This document shows, one piece after another, positions 15,844 through 23,485 of a stretch of DNA of 38,479 nt. Origin of the DNA: PUMD01 sp964599275. GTDB lineage: Bacteria; Bacillota; Sulfobacillia; SLMV01. The notes beneath the pieces are model-generated. The model saw nothing but the letters and a program-made list of their open reading frames with translations. It did not search any database and had not been told where the DNA came from. The stretch is from assembly GCA_964599275.1 (NCBI GenBank), contig CAZRFK010000009.1, forward strand, positions 1-38,479. Reading direction: 5' to 3'. Each line of letters starts with the position of its first letter. The first letter of the stretch is position 1. The position numbers and the translations under genes were made by a program.

Positions 15844-17181
15844 TTAGAGAACTTTTCCCCACACATCTACTTCCTCCGCTCCAGTTATCTCTACCTGGAC
15901 CAGGTCACCCGGCTCTACTCCCTGGAGATCGTGGCCATCATCCAAAAATACGTATCCGTCAATATCCGGTGCCTGTCCCTGATGCCGTCCCAGAATACCC
16001 TGTTCGGATCTTTCATCGACCAGGACAGGAAGAATTTCACCAACGAACCTCTGCTTCACATCGTGCGATATCTGGCGGCCGATATCGACCAATTGCTGTT
16101 TTCTATTCCTGCTCACTTCCGGGGAAATCTGGTCGCTCTGACTATGAGCAGCAGTATTTTCCTCCGGTGAATAACTGAAGACTGCAGTATGATCGGGGCG
16201 TATTGGCCTAACAAAAGCAGTTAGCTCGCGAAAATCCTCTTCTTTTTCTCCCGGGTGGCCGACCAAAAAGGTAGCCCGGATGGAAAGGTGAGGATACTGT
16301 TTTCTGGCATTCACGAGTAAATCCCGTACACGCCCAGGATCTTCGCTCCTGTTCATCCGCTTCAAAACATCAGCGCTGGAATGCTGCAGGGGAACATCCA
16401 GGTAAGAACATATATTTTTGCTCTCAGCCAGAAGCTCAATAAGCGGCCAGGACACCGCAGATGGATGCACATACATTATCCTGAACCAGCTGTCAGAAAA
16501 CCTCATTGAAAGACTCCTCAGCAGATCCAACAACCCCTGGCCGCCAGAAAGCTGATAACTGGCTGTGTCCTGAGCGATAAGAATTATTTCCTTGGCTCCA
16601 TCCTGGACCAGGGACTGGACTTCAGCATGTATTATTTCAGGAGATTTACTACGGTAGGGACCTCTGATTTGAGGGATAGCACAGAAGGCACATCCACGAC
16701 TGCATCCAGCGGCTATCTTAACATAGCCGTAGTGGGTTTCGGTTTGCCTACGGCGCCGACGAGCATCAACAACGGGTCCCGCCTCACACTGCTTGACAGT
16801 GCGGTTTCCCTGCAGGGCTTCTTCAACCACCTCATCGATACTATCAATGTCATTGACCCCAATTAAACCGGAAATTTGCGGTATCTCGGAAATCAGCTCA
16901 TCTGAATATCTTTCCGCCAAACATCCAGCGACGATGAGTATCTGCTGCCTCTGTCCCTCAATGACTGAAAATATTTCATCAATAGATTCTTTCTTGGCAG
17001 GCTCAATGAAACCGCAAGTATTAACTACTACAATGCGGGCTGATTCGGGATCATCTATAACATGAAAATCAGCTGATTCGAGCACCTCACCCATAACTTC
17101 TGCGTCTACTAGATTCTTTGGACAACCCAGATTGACAAAGGCCACTGATTCTCTGCAATTTTTCTTGTGCTGGTTGCTCAC
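15844..17181 (-). CDS. rimO: Ribosomal protein S12 methylthiotransferase RimO
   Basis: 445 residues. The N-terminal UPF0004 domain begins VAFVNLGCPKNLVDAEVMGE and holds further cysteines (VVVNTCGFIEPAK, IVAGCLAERY) for one [4Fe-4S] cluster. The radical-SAM motif CSRGCAFCAIPQIRGPYRS follows, and the C-terminus (residues about 380-445) is a TRAM RNA-binding domain. CPKN and the IRGPYRS context separate RimO from MiaB. It adds a methylthio group to the conserved Asp of ribosomal protein S12. The start is GTG, overlapping the upstream bshC stop as GTGA, with GGAGG ten bases upstream. Confidence 0.95.
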   Translation of the reverse strand: MSNQHKKNCRESVAFVNLGCPKNLVDAEVMGEVLESADFHVIDDPESARIVVVNTCGFIEPAKKESIDEIFSVIEGQRQQILIVAGCLAERYSDELISEIPQISGLIGVNDIDSIDEVVEEALQGNRTVKQCEAGPVVDARRRRRQTETHYGYVKIAAGCSRGCAFCAIPQIRGPYRSKSPEIIHAEVQSLVQDGAKEIILIAQDTASYQLSGGQGLLDLLRSLSMRFSDSWFRIMYVHPSAVSWPLIELLAESKNICSYLDVPLQHSSADVLKRMNRSEDPGRVRDLLVNARKQYPHLSIRATFLVGHPGEKEEDFRELTAFVRPIRPDHTAVFSYSPEENTAAHSQSDQISPEVSRNRKQQLVDIGRQISHDVKQRFVGEILPVLVDERSEQGILGRHQGQAPDIDGYVFLDDGHDLQGVEPGDLVQVEITGAEEVDVWGKVL

Positions 17182-18857
17182 TTACTTGAACCCTCCTGTA
17201 CTTGATGTTGTATCAACCAGAAGTGCCCCCAAAGAAGTTCCTGACTTTTTAAGGCTTCCCTGATTGAACTGAGCCATTCAGGACCATACTCAATAAGCCG
17301 GGCAGCAAATGCTGTACTCTCCTGAGGACTCCCAGCAGGACGGAGACGGTTGGATACTGTACGATAAGCAGCTGTAAGCTCAGTGAACTTGCGCCTGTGA
17401 TACTGGTGGGTCTTTTTCTGTAAATACTTCATCTGTCTTAATATGCGTTGCAGATTCTGTTGTTCTAAAGACTCAATCTCCGGCAGATGTCCATTAAGTT
17501 TATCAAAAAGCTCACTGTGAGCAGCAGCAATTTGCTCATTGGTTTTTTCAAAAACCTTTTCAATATTCACTTCCTGCAGCCCCTTCAGGCGGCGGTCTCT
17601 CTCATGGTGTATTTTTAGGGAATCTCCAACACGGTTAATCACCGAGGACAGTTCAATATCCCACTGCTTCATCTGCTGCTTTACTCTGTTTGATATGAAG
17701 GTGAACGGTGCCACGGGAAACAATAGCGGCATATTCATATCGAATAGCTGGTAAGCACCTCCAACCTGTGCCCGCAGAAGGGATTCGTCTGCGCCAACTA
17801 CATGGGCCACAACTGGAAAGGTAAAATCCTGAACCATGGGACGTACTGCTTCACCTGTACTGAAAACCGAACCATCATCTTCCAACAATTTACTCACCCG
17901 ACTCAACTCTGACTGCTGGCCAGTAGAGATGTCAGGGGTAAAATTCCCACAGCAGAGAACTTTCTGCCGTCCCCTATCGTGATCCATAAACAGCAGCGGA
18001 GTAGGCTCAGTCAGATTAAACGGCGGGGTGTATCCATCCTGATTGAGCTGATCTGCACGGGCACGCAGCTCAGTTGTCAGGGTCTTTTTTCTGAGCACAA
18101 CCTGCTGCAGTATTGGAACAGCTGCACAGCGTAAACGCTGAGAACTGGCATCCACTACAACCAATCCCTGAGAAGAAAACAATGAAGAAATAAAGCGACA
18201 AAACCAACCAGTGAGCGATTCACTTTCTTCTGCAGTCGTTTGCAACATTTCCCAGACAGGATTATCTTCTCCTTTTATGCGCATGAGTTCGGCAAATTCG
18301 CCCAGCATAAGAGAAACACCTGGATGTATGGATATCTGGTCAGCACTGGGACATCCATCCAGGGCTGTATTTAATTTGACTGTACGAACAGTATTGTCGT
18401 GTGCGACCACATCAACCTGACTCATGATGCCCCAGTTATGATCTGTTATCACCCAGGCAAGGGGAACAACTGGAACATCGAGAATATCCTTCAGTCTACG
18501 CGCATACTCCAAAACTGACAATATCTTTGAAAGGTTATGTCCGGGTCCACCTAAAATCCGCGGTCGAAGCTGACACATGACAACTACTGTTTCATCATCG
18601 CGCAAACTACGAGCACTTCTTAATCCTTCAGACTGGGCACCCCACTCTGTATTTTGCCTGACCACTTCTTCAGAAATAATATTCTTGGGGGCACCAGGTT
18701 GCTGTTTAATTTGGTTTTTTCTGATTACTGCAGATCCAGGACTGCGGGGGTCAAACTCAAAATAACTGCTCACCGCTGGGAAGCGATGAACGAGGTCTCT
18801 AAAAAACGAATGCTGCAAAAGCCAATCCTCTGATGATTTCTTTACATCGATATTCAT
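17178..18857 (-). CDS. bshC: BshC-family protein (putative bacillithiol-forming cysteine-adding enzyme)
   Basis: 559 residues from ATG 18855-18857, chosen because GGAGG lies eight bases upstream; family length is about 540. Features matching BshC are GGPGHNLSKILSVLEYARRL followed by VPVVPLAWVITDHNW (family: PVFWxAxEDHDF), MVQDFTFPVVAHVVGADESL (family: xVQDTLFPTxAYVGGPxE), MPLLFPVAPFTFI, and a long helical arm (about 390-490) before the end. BshC adds cysteine to glucosaminyl-malate in bacillithiol synthesis. The active-site-like EDHD is altered to TDHN, and the protein is clearly divergent, so activity is uncertain. No bshA or bshB lies in the window. It overlaps rimO by four bases and is divergent from mrfAB. 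Confidence 0.72.
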   Translation of the reverse strand: MNIDVKKSSEDWLLQHSFFRDLVHRFPAVSSYFEFDPRSPGSAVIRKNQIKQQPGAPKNIISEEVVRQNTEWGAQSEGLRSARSLRDDETVVVMCQLRPRILGGPGHNLSKILSVLEYARRLKDILDVPVVPLAWVITDHNWGIMSQVDVVAHDNTVRTVKLNTALDGCPSADQISIHPGVSLMLGEFAELMRIKGEDNPVWEMLQTTAEESESLTGWFCRFISSLFSSQGLVVVDASSQRLRCAAVPILQQVVLRKKTLTTELRARADQLNQDGYTPPFNLTEPTPLLFMDHDRGRQKVLCCGNFTPDISTGQQSELSRVSKLLEDDGSVFSTGEAVRPMVQDFTFPVVAHVVGADESLLRAQVGGAYQLFDMNMPLLFPVAPFTFISNRVKQQMKQWDIELSSVINRVGDSLKIHHERDRRLKGLQEVNIEKVFEKTNEQIAAAHSELFDKLNGHLPEIESLEQQNLQRILRQMKYLQKKTHQYHRRKFTELTAAYRTVSNRLRPAGSPQESTAFAARLIEYGPEWLSSIREALKSQELLWGHFWLIQHQVQEGSSK

Positions 18858-18936
18858 AAATGACTCCTCCACTGAGACTTTCGGGTGGTAAAACTCACTG
18901 GACAGATTGACAACTCCTACACCCGAAGCACCACTT

Positions 18937-18968
18937 TTTCAGCTGATGTTCCAAAACATCTTCTGAAA
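18937..18968. repeat. 32-bp interrupted inverted repeat in the bshC/mrfA divergent region
   Basis: TTTCAG-CT-GATGTT-CCAA-AACATC-TT-CTGAAA: two 6-bp arms on each side, paired around a CCAA loop with one 2-base mismatch. It lies 80 bases before the bshC start and 172 bases before the mrfA start. It could be an operator for a dimeric regulator or an RNA hairpin in a bshC leader. There is no T run to make it a clear terminator. Confidence 0.6.
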
Positions 18969-19090
18969 TCAATTGTTAAGGACAAAGGACAATCTCTAAA
19001 GGTAATTTCTATTAAAAATTCAATTATCCTCCCGGGACAAAGACCACAGTCCACTTTCACTTCACTGAAATACCCCTCGATATTCGGCAA

Positions 19091-19119
19091 TTGATCTCAA
19101 ACATCTGTTCGGTTACAAT
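19091..19119 (+). promoter_or_regulatory. Sigma-A promoter of mrfAB
   Basis: TTGATC (19091-19096), 17-base spacer, TACAAT (19114-19119, five of six). Transcription would start near 19126, only about 14 bases before the mrfA ATG, leaving the GGAGG at the very 5' end. The spacer contains an SOS-type box placed as in the thpR-recA promoter. Confidence 0.75.
19098..19111 (+). promoter_or_regulatory. LexA/SOS-type box upstream of mrfAB
   Basis: CAAACATCTGTTCG matches CGAAC-N4-GTTCG at all but the second base of the two half-sites, with one further base off the preferred central ATAT. Like the recA box, it starts one base after the -35 hexamer and is followed by GGT before the -10. Confidence 0.65.
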
Positions 19120-19139
19120 TTTGGTTGGAGGCGTTCTAT

Positions 19140-21386
19140 ATGAACTTGCAGCAACTTATAGGACTGATGGAACAGGAATCGGAGTTTGCCGAACAACTGA
19201 CTTCCTGGGTCAAGTACCCGTCGCAGGAAGCTCAGTACCGTCCTGTACCGCAGTGGTTGGACCCCAGATTAAGTACAGTGTTGAAGCAGCGGGATATAGA
19301 TCAGCTTTACAGTCATCAAGTTGAAGCACTTGATGCAGTCAAGCAGGAAAACAATCCGGTAATTGCAACACCTACAGCTTCTGGAAAATCATTGGGATAT
19401 GTACTACCAATACTCAATAAGACTCTGAAAGAGCCATCTTCTCGGTCATTGTTGCTTTTTCCCACCAAGGCGCTGGCTCAGGATCAAAGAACTAATATTC
19501 AGTCCTGGATTGACGATCTAAACGCTGATATATCCACATATACTTACGACGGCGATACTCCACCTAATGTAAGGAGAACCATCCGCTCTGCCGGACATGT
19601 GGTTATCAGCAATCCGGATATGCTCCATACCGGAATTTTACCTCATCACACGAAATGGGTACGTCTTTTCGAGAACCTGGAATTTGTAGTTATTGATGAA
19701 CTACATACTTACCGGGGAATATTCGGGAGCCACGTGGCCAATGTTCTCCGGCGCTTGATGCGTGTAGCCAGGTTTTACGGTTCAGAGCCGACAATCATCG
19801 CCTGTTCGGCCACAATCGCCAATCCGCTGCAGCTGGCCGAAAAGCTCACCGGCCGGGATTTTGTTCTCATTGACCAGTCGGGAGCTCCCACCGCAGAAAA
19901 ACACATTCTCCTTTATAATCCGCCGGTTGTCAATAAGCAGCTGGGAATAAGGCAGAACTCACTGATCGCCGCTCGTTCCCTCATCAGACGTTTCTTGAGC
20001 AACAAGATACAGACCATAGCTTTTGCCCGCAGCCGCCTGCAGGTCGAAGTTTTGCTTTCTTATCTCCGACAGTCAGTGCCCTCAGTCAATATACGTGGTT
20101 ATAGAGGAGGTTATCTTCCCAAGCAGCGCCGCCGGATAGAAAAAGGACTCCGCAATGGAGAAATTCAGGGGGTAGTTACAACAAACGCCCTCGAATTGGG
20201 AATTGACATCGGCTCACTGCAGTCTGCAGTACTCGTGGGATATCCGGGCACTGTAGCCAGCACGTGGCAGCAGATGGGACGAGCAGGTCGCGGCGAAGAA
20301 GTCTCCGCAGCAGTACTCGTTGCATCCTCCAGTCCTCTTGATCAACACATTATTAACCACCCAGAATATTTCTTTGCTCAATCCCCGGAAAATGCCCTTA
20401 TCAATCCGGATAACTTGCTGATTCTGGTCAGCCACCTCAAATGCGCGGCTTTTGAGCTGCCCTTTAAAAAGGGTGAACGCTTTGGAGATCAGTCCGTCGA
20501 TGAAGTTCTCAAATATCTGGCAGAACACCGCATTCTACACCAGTCCGGGGATAAGTGGCACTGGATGGCGGAAGGATTTCCGGCCGAGGATATCAGCCTG
20601 CGGTCTGCCTCCAGAGAAAACGTAGTCATAGTTGACACCACAAATCCTGAACCTGACGTCATCGGCGAAGTGGATGAGTTCAGCGCTCCCATGCTGGTTC
20701 ACGAAGGAGCCATCTATCTGCATGAGTCGGAGCAGTATCAGGTGGAAGAACTGGATATGGAACAAAACAAGGCCTATATTCATCAGGTTGACGTCAATTA
20801 CTACACCGATGCTTCAATGGCAGTTGAAGTCAGCGTTCTGGATGTCCTGCGTGAGGATGACAATGGCAATCATATGAAGCAGTTTGGTGAGGTCCGTCTG
20901 TCAGCTCAACCCACCAAATATAAGAAGGTGAGATTCCACACCCATGAAAACGTGGGTTGGGGTAGTATTCATCTACCACCTCAGGAAATGCACACTTCTG
21001 CTTATTGGCTGGCTCTGAAAAATCAGATCACTGACCACTTCGGCCGTCCGGAGCTGGAATCCGGTCTTTTAGGCCTGGCCAATCTGCTAGGTGAGGTAGC
21101 CCCCCTCCACCTTTCCTGCGACCGCAATGATCTTTATGTAATCAATCAAATCCGTTCTCCTTTTACCGAACTGCCAACTATATTCGTCTGTGACGCCTAT
21201 CCCGGGGGGGTGGGATTTGGTAAAAAGCTTTTCGACGTACAGACTGAAGTTTTCAAAAACTGCAGTGAATTGGTAAACTCCTGTGAGTGCTCCGACGGAT
21301 GTCCTTCCTGCGTGGGGACAGGGATTGAAGTTGGAGAGTTCGCTAAGGAGGTAACACAAAGGATATTACATTTTCTTCCGGGGTGA
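19140..21386 (+). CDS. mrfA: MrfA (YprA) DEAH-type DNA-repair helicase with DUF1998 domain
   Basis: 748 residues from ATG 19140-19142, chosen over 19125 because GGAGG lies eight bases upstream. Helicase motifs: LYSHQVEAL (Q-like), ATPTASGKS (76-84), LLLFPTKALAQDQ, ISNPDMLHTGIL, VVIDELHTYRG (motif II), CSATIANP (III), then LGIDIGSLQSAVLVGYPG and WQQMGRAGRG (V, VI). The C-terminal DUF1998 region ends with the four-cysteine zinc site CECSDGCPSC (about 715-724). In B. subtilis MrfA works with the exonuclease MrfB to excise mitomycin-type lesions. mrfB follows immediately. The promoter carries an SOS-type box, so damage induction is likely here; that is inference. Confidence 0.92.
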   Translation: MNLQQLIGLMEQESEFAEQLTSWVKYPSQEAQYRPVPQWLDPRLSTVLKQRDIDQLYSHQVEALDAVKQENNPVIATPTASGKSLGYVLPILNKTLKEPSSRSLLLFPTKALAQDQRTNIQSWIDDLNADISTYTYDGDTPPNVRRTIRSAGHVVISNPDMLHTGILPHHTKWVRLFENLEFVVIDELHTYRGIFGSHVANVLRRLMRVARFYGSEPTIIACSATIANPLQLAEKLTGRDFVLIDQSGAPTAEKHILLYNPPVVNKQLGIRQNSLIAARSLIRRFLSNKIQTIAFARSRLQVEVLLSYLRQSVPSVNIRGYRGGYLPKQRRRIEKGLRNGEIQGVVTTNALELGIDIGSLQSAVLVGYPGTVASTWQQMGRAGRGEEVSAAVLVASSSPLDQHIINHPEYFFAQSPENALINPDNLLILVSHLKCAAFELPFKKGERFGDQSVDEVLKYLAEHRILHQSGDKWHWMAEGFPAEDISLRSASRENVVIVDTTNPEPDVIGEVDEFSAPMLVHEGAIYLHESEQYQVEELDMEQNKAYIHQVDVNYYTDASMAVEVSVLDVLREDDNGNHMKQFGEVRLSAQPTKYKKVRFHTHENVGWGSIHLPPQEMHTSAYWLALKNQITDHFGRPELESGLLGLANLLGEVAPLHLSCDRNDLYVINQIRSPFTELPTIFVCDAYPGGVGFGKKLFDVQTEVFKNCSELVNSCECSDGCPSCVGTGIEVGEFAKEVTQRILHFLPG

Positions 21387-21391
21387 ACTTT

Positions 21392-22648
21392 ATGAAGGTA
21401 TCTGAGCAGCTGCGCCAGATGGAGCGTTATGGGCTTTTGCAGGAAGGAACAAGAACATCCTCAACACCAGACGACGGTGAAAAACCTTCCTGGTGGCAGG
21501 GCTCTGATCTTGAGTTTTGTGAGGATACTGGTGTGGCCTACCGTCAAGCAGAGTATCCATATGAGTATTCACAGGGCTCCATAAACCTGTCTGAACTGCA
21601 AAATTTCGCTCCAGATGACCTTTGCGCCCTGACACGTGTAAATGAGTTACCATCACAATGGGAAGACCTGATCTTTGTAGATACCGAGACCACGGGTTTG
21701 TCTGGTGGAACCGGTACCCACGTATTCCTGGTCGGGTGTGCTTACTTTGAAGGTCATGACTTAATTCTTCGGCAGTTTTTTCTGCCCGATCCTGGTGGTG
21801 AGCCTGATTTTATTTCAGCTGTGGTTAAATTTCTGGGCCAGCGTTCACACGTCGTAACGTTTAACGGGAAGCGTTTTGATATACCCCTTTTGTCCCAACG
21901 ATGCACTATGAACAAGATTTCCGGCTCTCTCGAATTCAGCGGTCACCATGATCTCCTCTATCCTGCCCGATATCTGTATCGCGACAGATTGTCCAGCTGC
22001 AGCCTTTCCTCGCTCGAAGAGAAAGTTTTACAGGTAGAAAGGCAGGACGACATACCGGGTGGTGAGATCCCAGAAAGATACTTTCTTTTTCTGAGGAGGC
22101 AAAAGTTCAGTCTCATTTCGGATATCCTGAAGCACAATGCTGATGATCTTCTATCCAGCGCAGCACTGATGATCCATTTGATGAAGACGGCCTCCTGCTC
22201 AGTTGAAAAATCTGATGCTCAAATGAGTCTGGCCTTGGGACGTTTGTCACTCAAAGCCGACCGAAAAAAGCGTGCGATAAAATTTCTGCAGCATGCCGTT
22301 GATTGCGCAGGAGGTTCAGACTTTTTCGCAGCCGCTGAAGAACTGTCGCTCATCTACAAACGGGAAAAAAATTGGAGCAAAGCGGTCCATCTGTGGCAAC
22401 AAATGATTGCAAGAATTGAGGGCAATCATCACTCGTTGGGAGCGCCAATTTTCCCATACGTGGAACTGGCCAAATACTGCGAACACCATGCCAAATGTCC
22501 AGATAATGCCCTTCAACATACCAATGAAGCCATTCAGCATGTAAAGCGCAGACAGCAAATTTTGGAACCTCATAATGACCCCAAACTCAGTAGGGATTTA
22601 GAAGATCTCCAGCACCGACGGCAGCGCCTGTTGAGAAAGTCCTCCTAG
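21392..22648 (+). CDS. mrfB: MrfB (YprB) DEDD-type exonuclease with C-terminal helical repeats
   Basis: 418 residues from ATG 21392, which has GGGGTGA six bases upstream; an alternative GTG at 21383 overlaps the mrfA stop. The RNase H-like exonuclease core has VDTETTGLSGGTGTHVFLVG (D97, E99), VTFNGKRFDIPLL, HHDLLYPARYLYRDRLSSCS and HNADDLLSSAALM, giving the four acidic ligands of the DEDD family. The last 150 residues are tetratricopeptide-like helices (LALGRLSLKADRKKRAIKFL onwards). It is the nuclease partner of MrfA in mitomycin lesion repair. The two genes are five bases apart and surely co-transcribed. Confidence 0.9.
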   Translation: MKVSEQLRQMERYGLLQEGTRTSSTPDDGEKPSWWQGSDLEFCEDTGVAYRQAEYPYEYSQGSINLSELQNFAPDDLCALTRVNELPSQWEDLIFVDTETTGLSGGTGTHVFLVGCAYFEGHDLILRQFFLPDPGGEPDFISAVVKFLGQRSHVVTFNGKRFDIPLLSQRCTMNKISGSLEFSGHHDLLYPARYLYRDRLSSCSLSSLEEKVLQVERQDDIPGGEIPERYFLFLRRQKFSLISDILKHNADDLLSSAALMIHLMKTASCSVEKSDAQMSLALGRLSLKADRKKRAIKFLQHAVDCAGGSDFFAAAEELSLIYKREKNWSKAVHLWQQMIARIEGNHHSLGAPIFPYVELAKYCEHHAKCPDNALQHTNEAIQHVKRRQQILEPHNDPKLSRDLEDLQHRRQRLLRKSS

Positions 22649-22667
22649 TCCACTCCCCTGGTTTCTG

Positions 22668-22696
22668 TCATATTTGCTGATATAAACACATATATT
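22668..22696 (+). promoter_or_regulatory. Candidate sigma-E (sporulation) promoter of the pdaB-like gene
   Basis: TCATATT (22668-22674), 14-base spacer, CATATATT (22689-22696). The B. subtilis sigma-E pattern is about KMATATT-N14-CATACANT; the -35 fits fully and the -10 misses at one conserved base. The gene behind it is of a sporulation family, which supports the call. Confidence 0.45.
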
Positions 22697-22733
22697 TGAC
22701 GGAAACTCATTGTTTAAATGGGGAGGGGTAACG

Positions 22734-23477
22734 GTGCGCTTCATATCTGTTGACGCCAAAACGAAGCGCCGAACTATCGTAATTGTCAGCCTTTGCTTTT
22801 TACTTCTGATCATGTACTGGAGTTCCCCGTCAGAGCCAGCAGTGTATCCTGTGGTTGGTTCTCATGAACCCGTCGATAGAGTAGACATATCAGGGGAGAA
22901 AATAGCCCTGACCTTCAATATCGCCTGGGGCGACGAGACCTTCTCAGAGGTTCTGGATGTGCTTGATGAACAGGGAGTGAAATCTACATTTTTTGTCGCC
23001 GGGCCGTGGGCTGAAACCAACCGCCCACTCGTAGAACGGGCCAGTGAGGATGGGCACGAAATAGCAACCATGGGATACCGACAGCTGGATCTAACAACGG
23101 CCGAAGACGAAACCATGCGTGAAGAAATTTCTAAAGGAGTCCAGGTTCTGAAAGACAGATTACAACAATCACCACGTCTGTTCAGACCTCCAACCGGACA
23201 GTGGGACGATCGAGTAATGAATGCAGCTACTGAGCTGGGCCTGGTTACAGTAACTGCCAGTCTCGATTCGCGCGACTGGACCAATCCAGGAGTGGAGCAG
23301 ATAGTGGACAATGTGCTGACGGACGTTCAACCAGGGTTCTTGATAGAATTTCACGCCGATGACTCGTCGACCCAACTGCCAGAAGCGCTGCCAGTTATCA
23401 TAAAACAGCTGCACGAGGAAGGATTTGAGCTCATCACGGTATCGCAACTGCTGGGAATTGCCGACACGATACAATAG
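22734..23477 (+). CDS. PdaB-like polysaccharide deacetylase homologue lacking metal ligands
   Basis: 247 residues from GTG 22734-22736, chosen because GGGGAGGGG lies just upstream; the frame extends to an ATG at 22710 without such a site. A membrane anchor is at about 14-29. The NodB fold is recognisable: IALTFNIAWGDE, VKSTFFVAGPWAE, EDGHEIATMGYRQLDL, LFRPPTGQWDD and FLIEFHADD. In active enzymes the first motif has TFD and the second has H-x3-H (SHGYRH-like). Here Asp is Asn and both metal-binding histidines are replaced (Met and Gln), so hydrolysis is unlikely. Relatives such as PdaB act on spore-cortex peptidoglycan. It is probably a sporulation-stage binding protein or pseudoenzyme. Convergent with the dac gene, nine bases away. 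Confidence 0.85.
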   Translation: MRFISVDAKTKRRTIVIVSLCFLLLIMYWSSPSEPAVYPVVGSHEPVDRVDISGEKIALTFNIAWGDETFSEVLDVLDEQGVKSTFFVAGPWAETNRPLVERASEDGHEIATMGYRQLDLTTAEDETMREEISKGVQVLKDRLQQSPRLFRPPTGQWDDRVMNAATELGLVTVTASLDSRDWTNPGVEQIVDNVLTDVQPGFLIEFHADDSSTQLPEALPVIIKQLHEEGFELITVSQLLGIADTIQ

Positions 23478-23485
23478 AAACATCT

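Noticed and set aside
18955..18968. AACATC arms in the 18937-18968 repeat as an SOS box
   Set aside because: The half-sites are in the wrong order (GTT-N4-AAC instead of GAAC-N4-GTTC).
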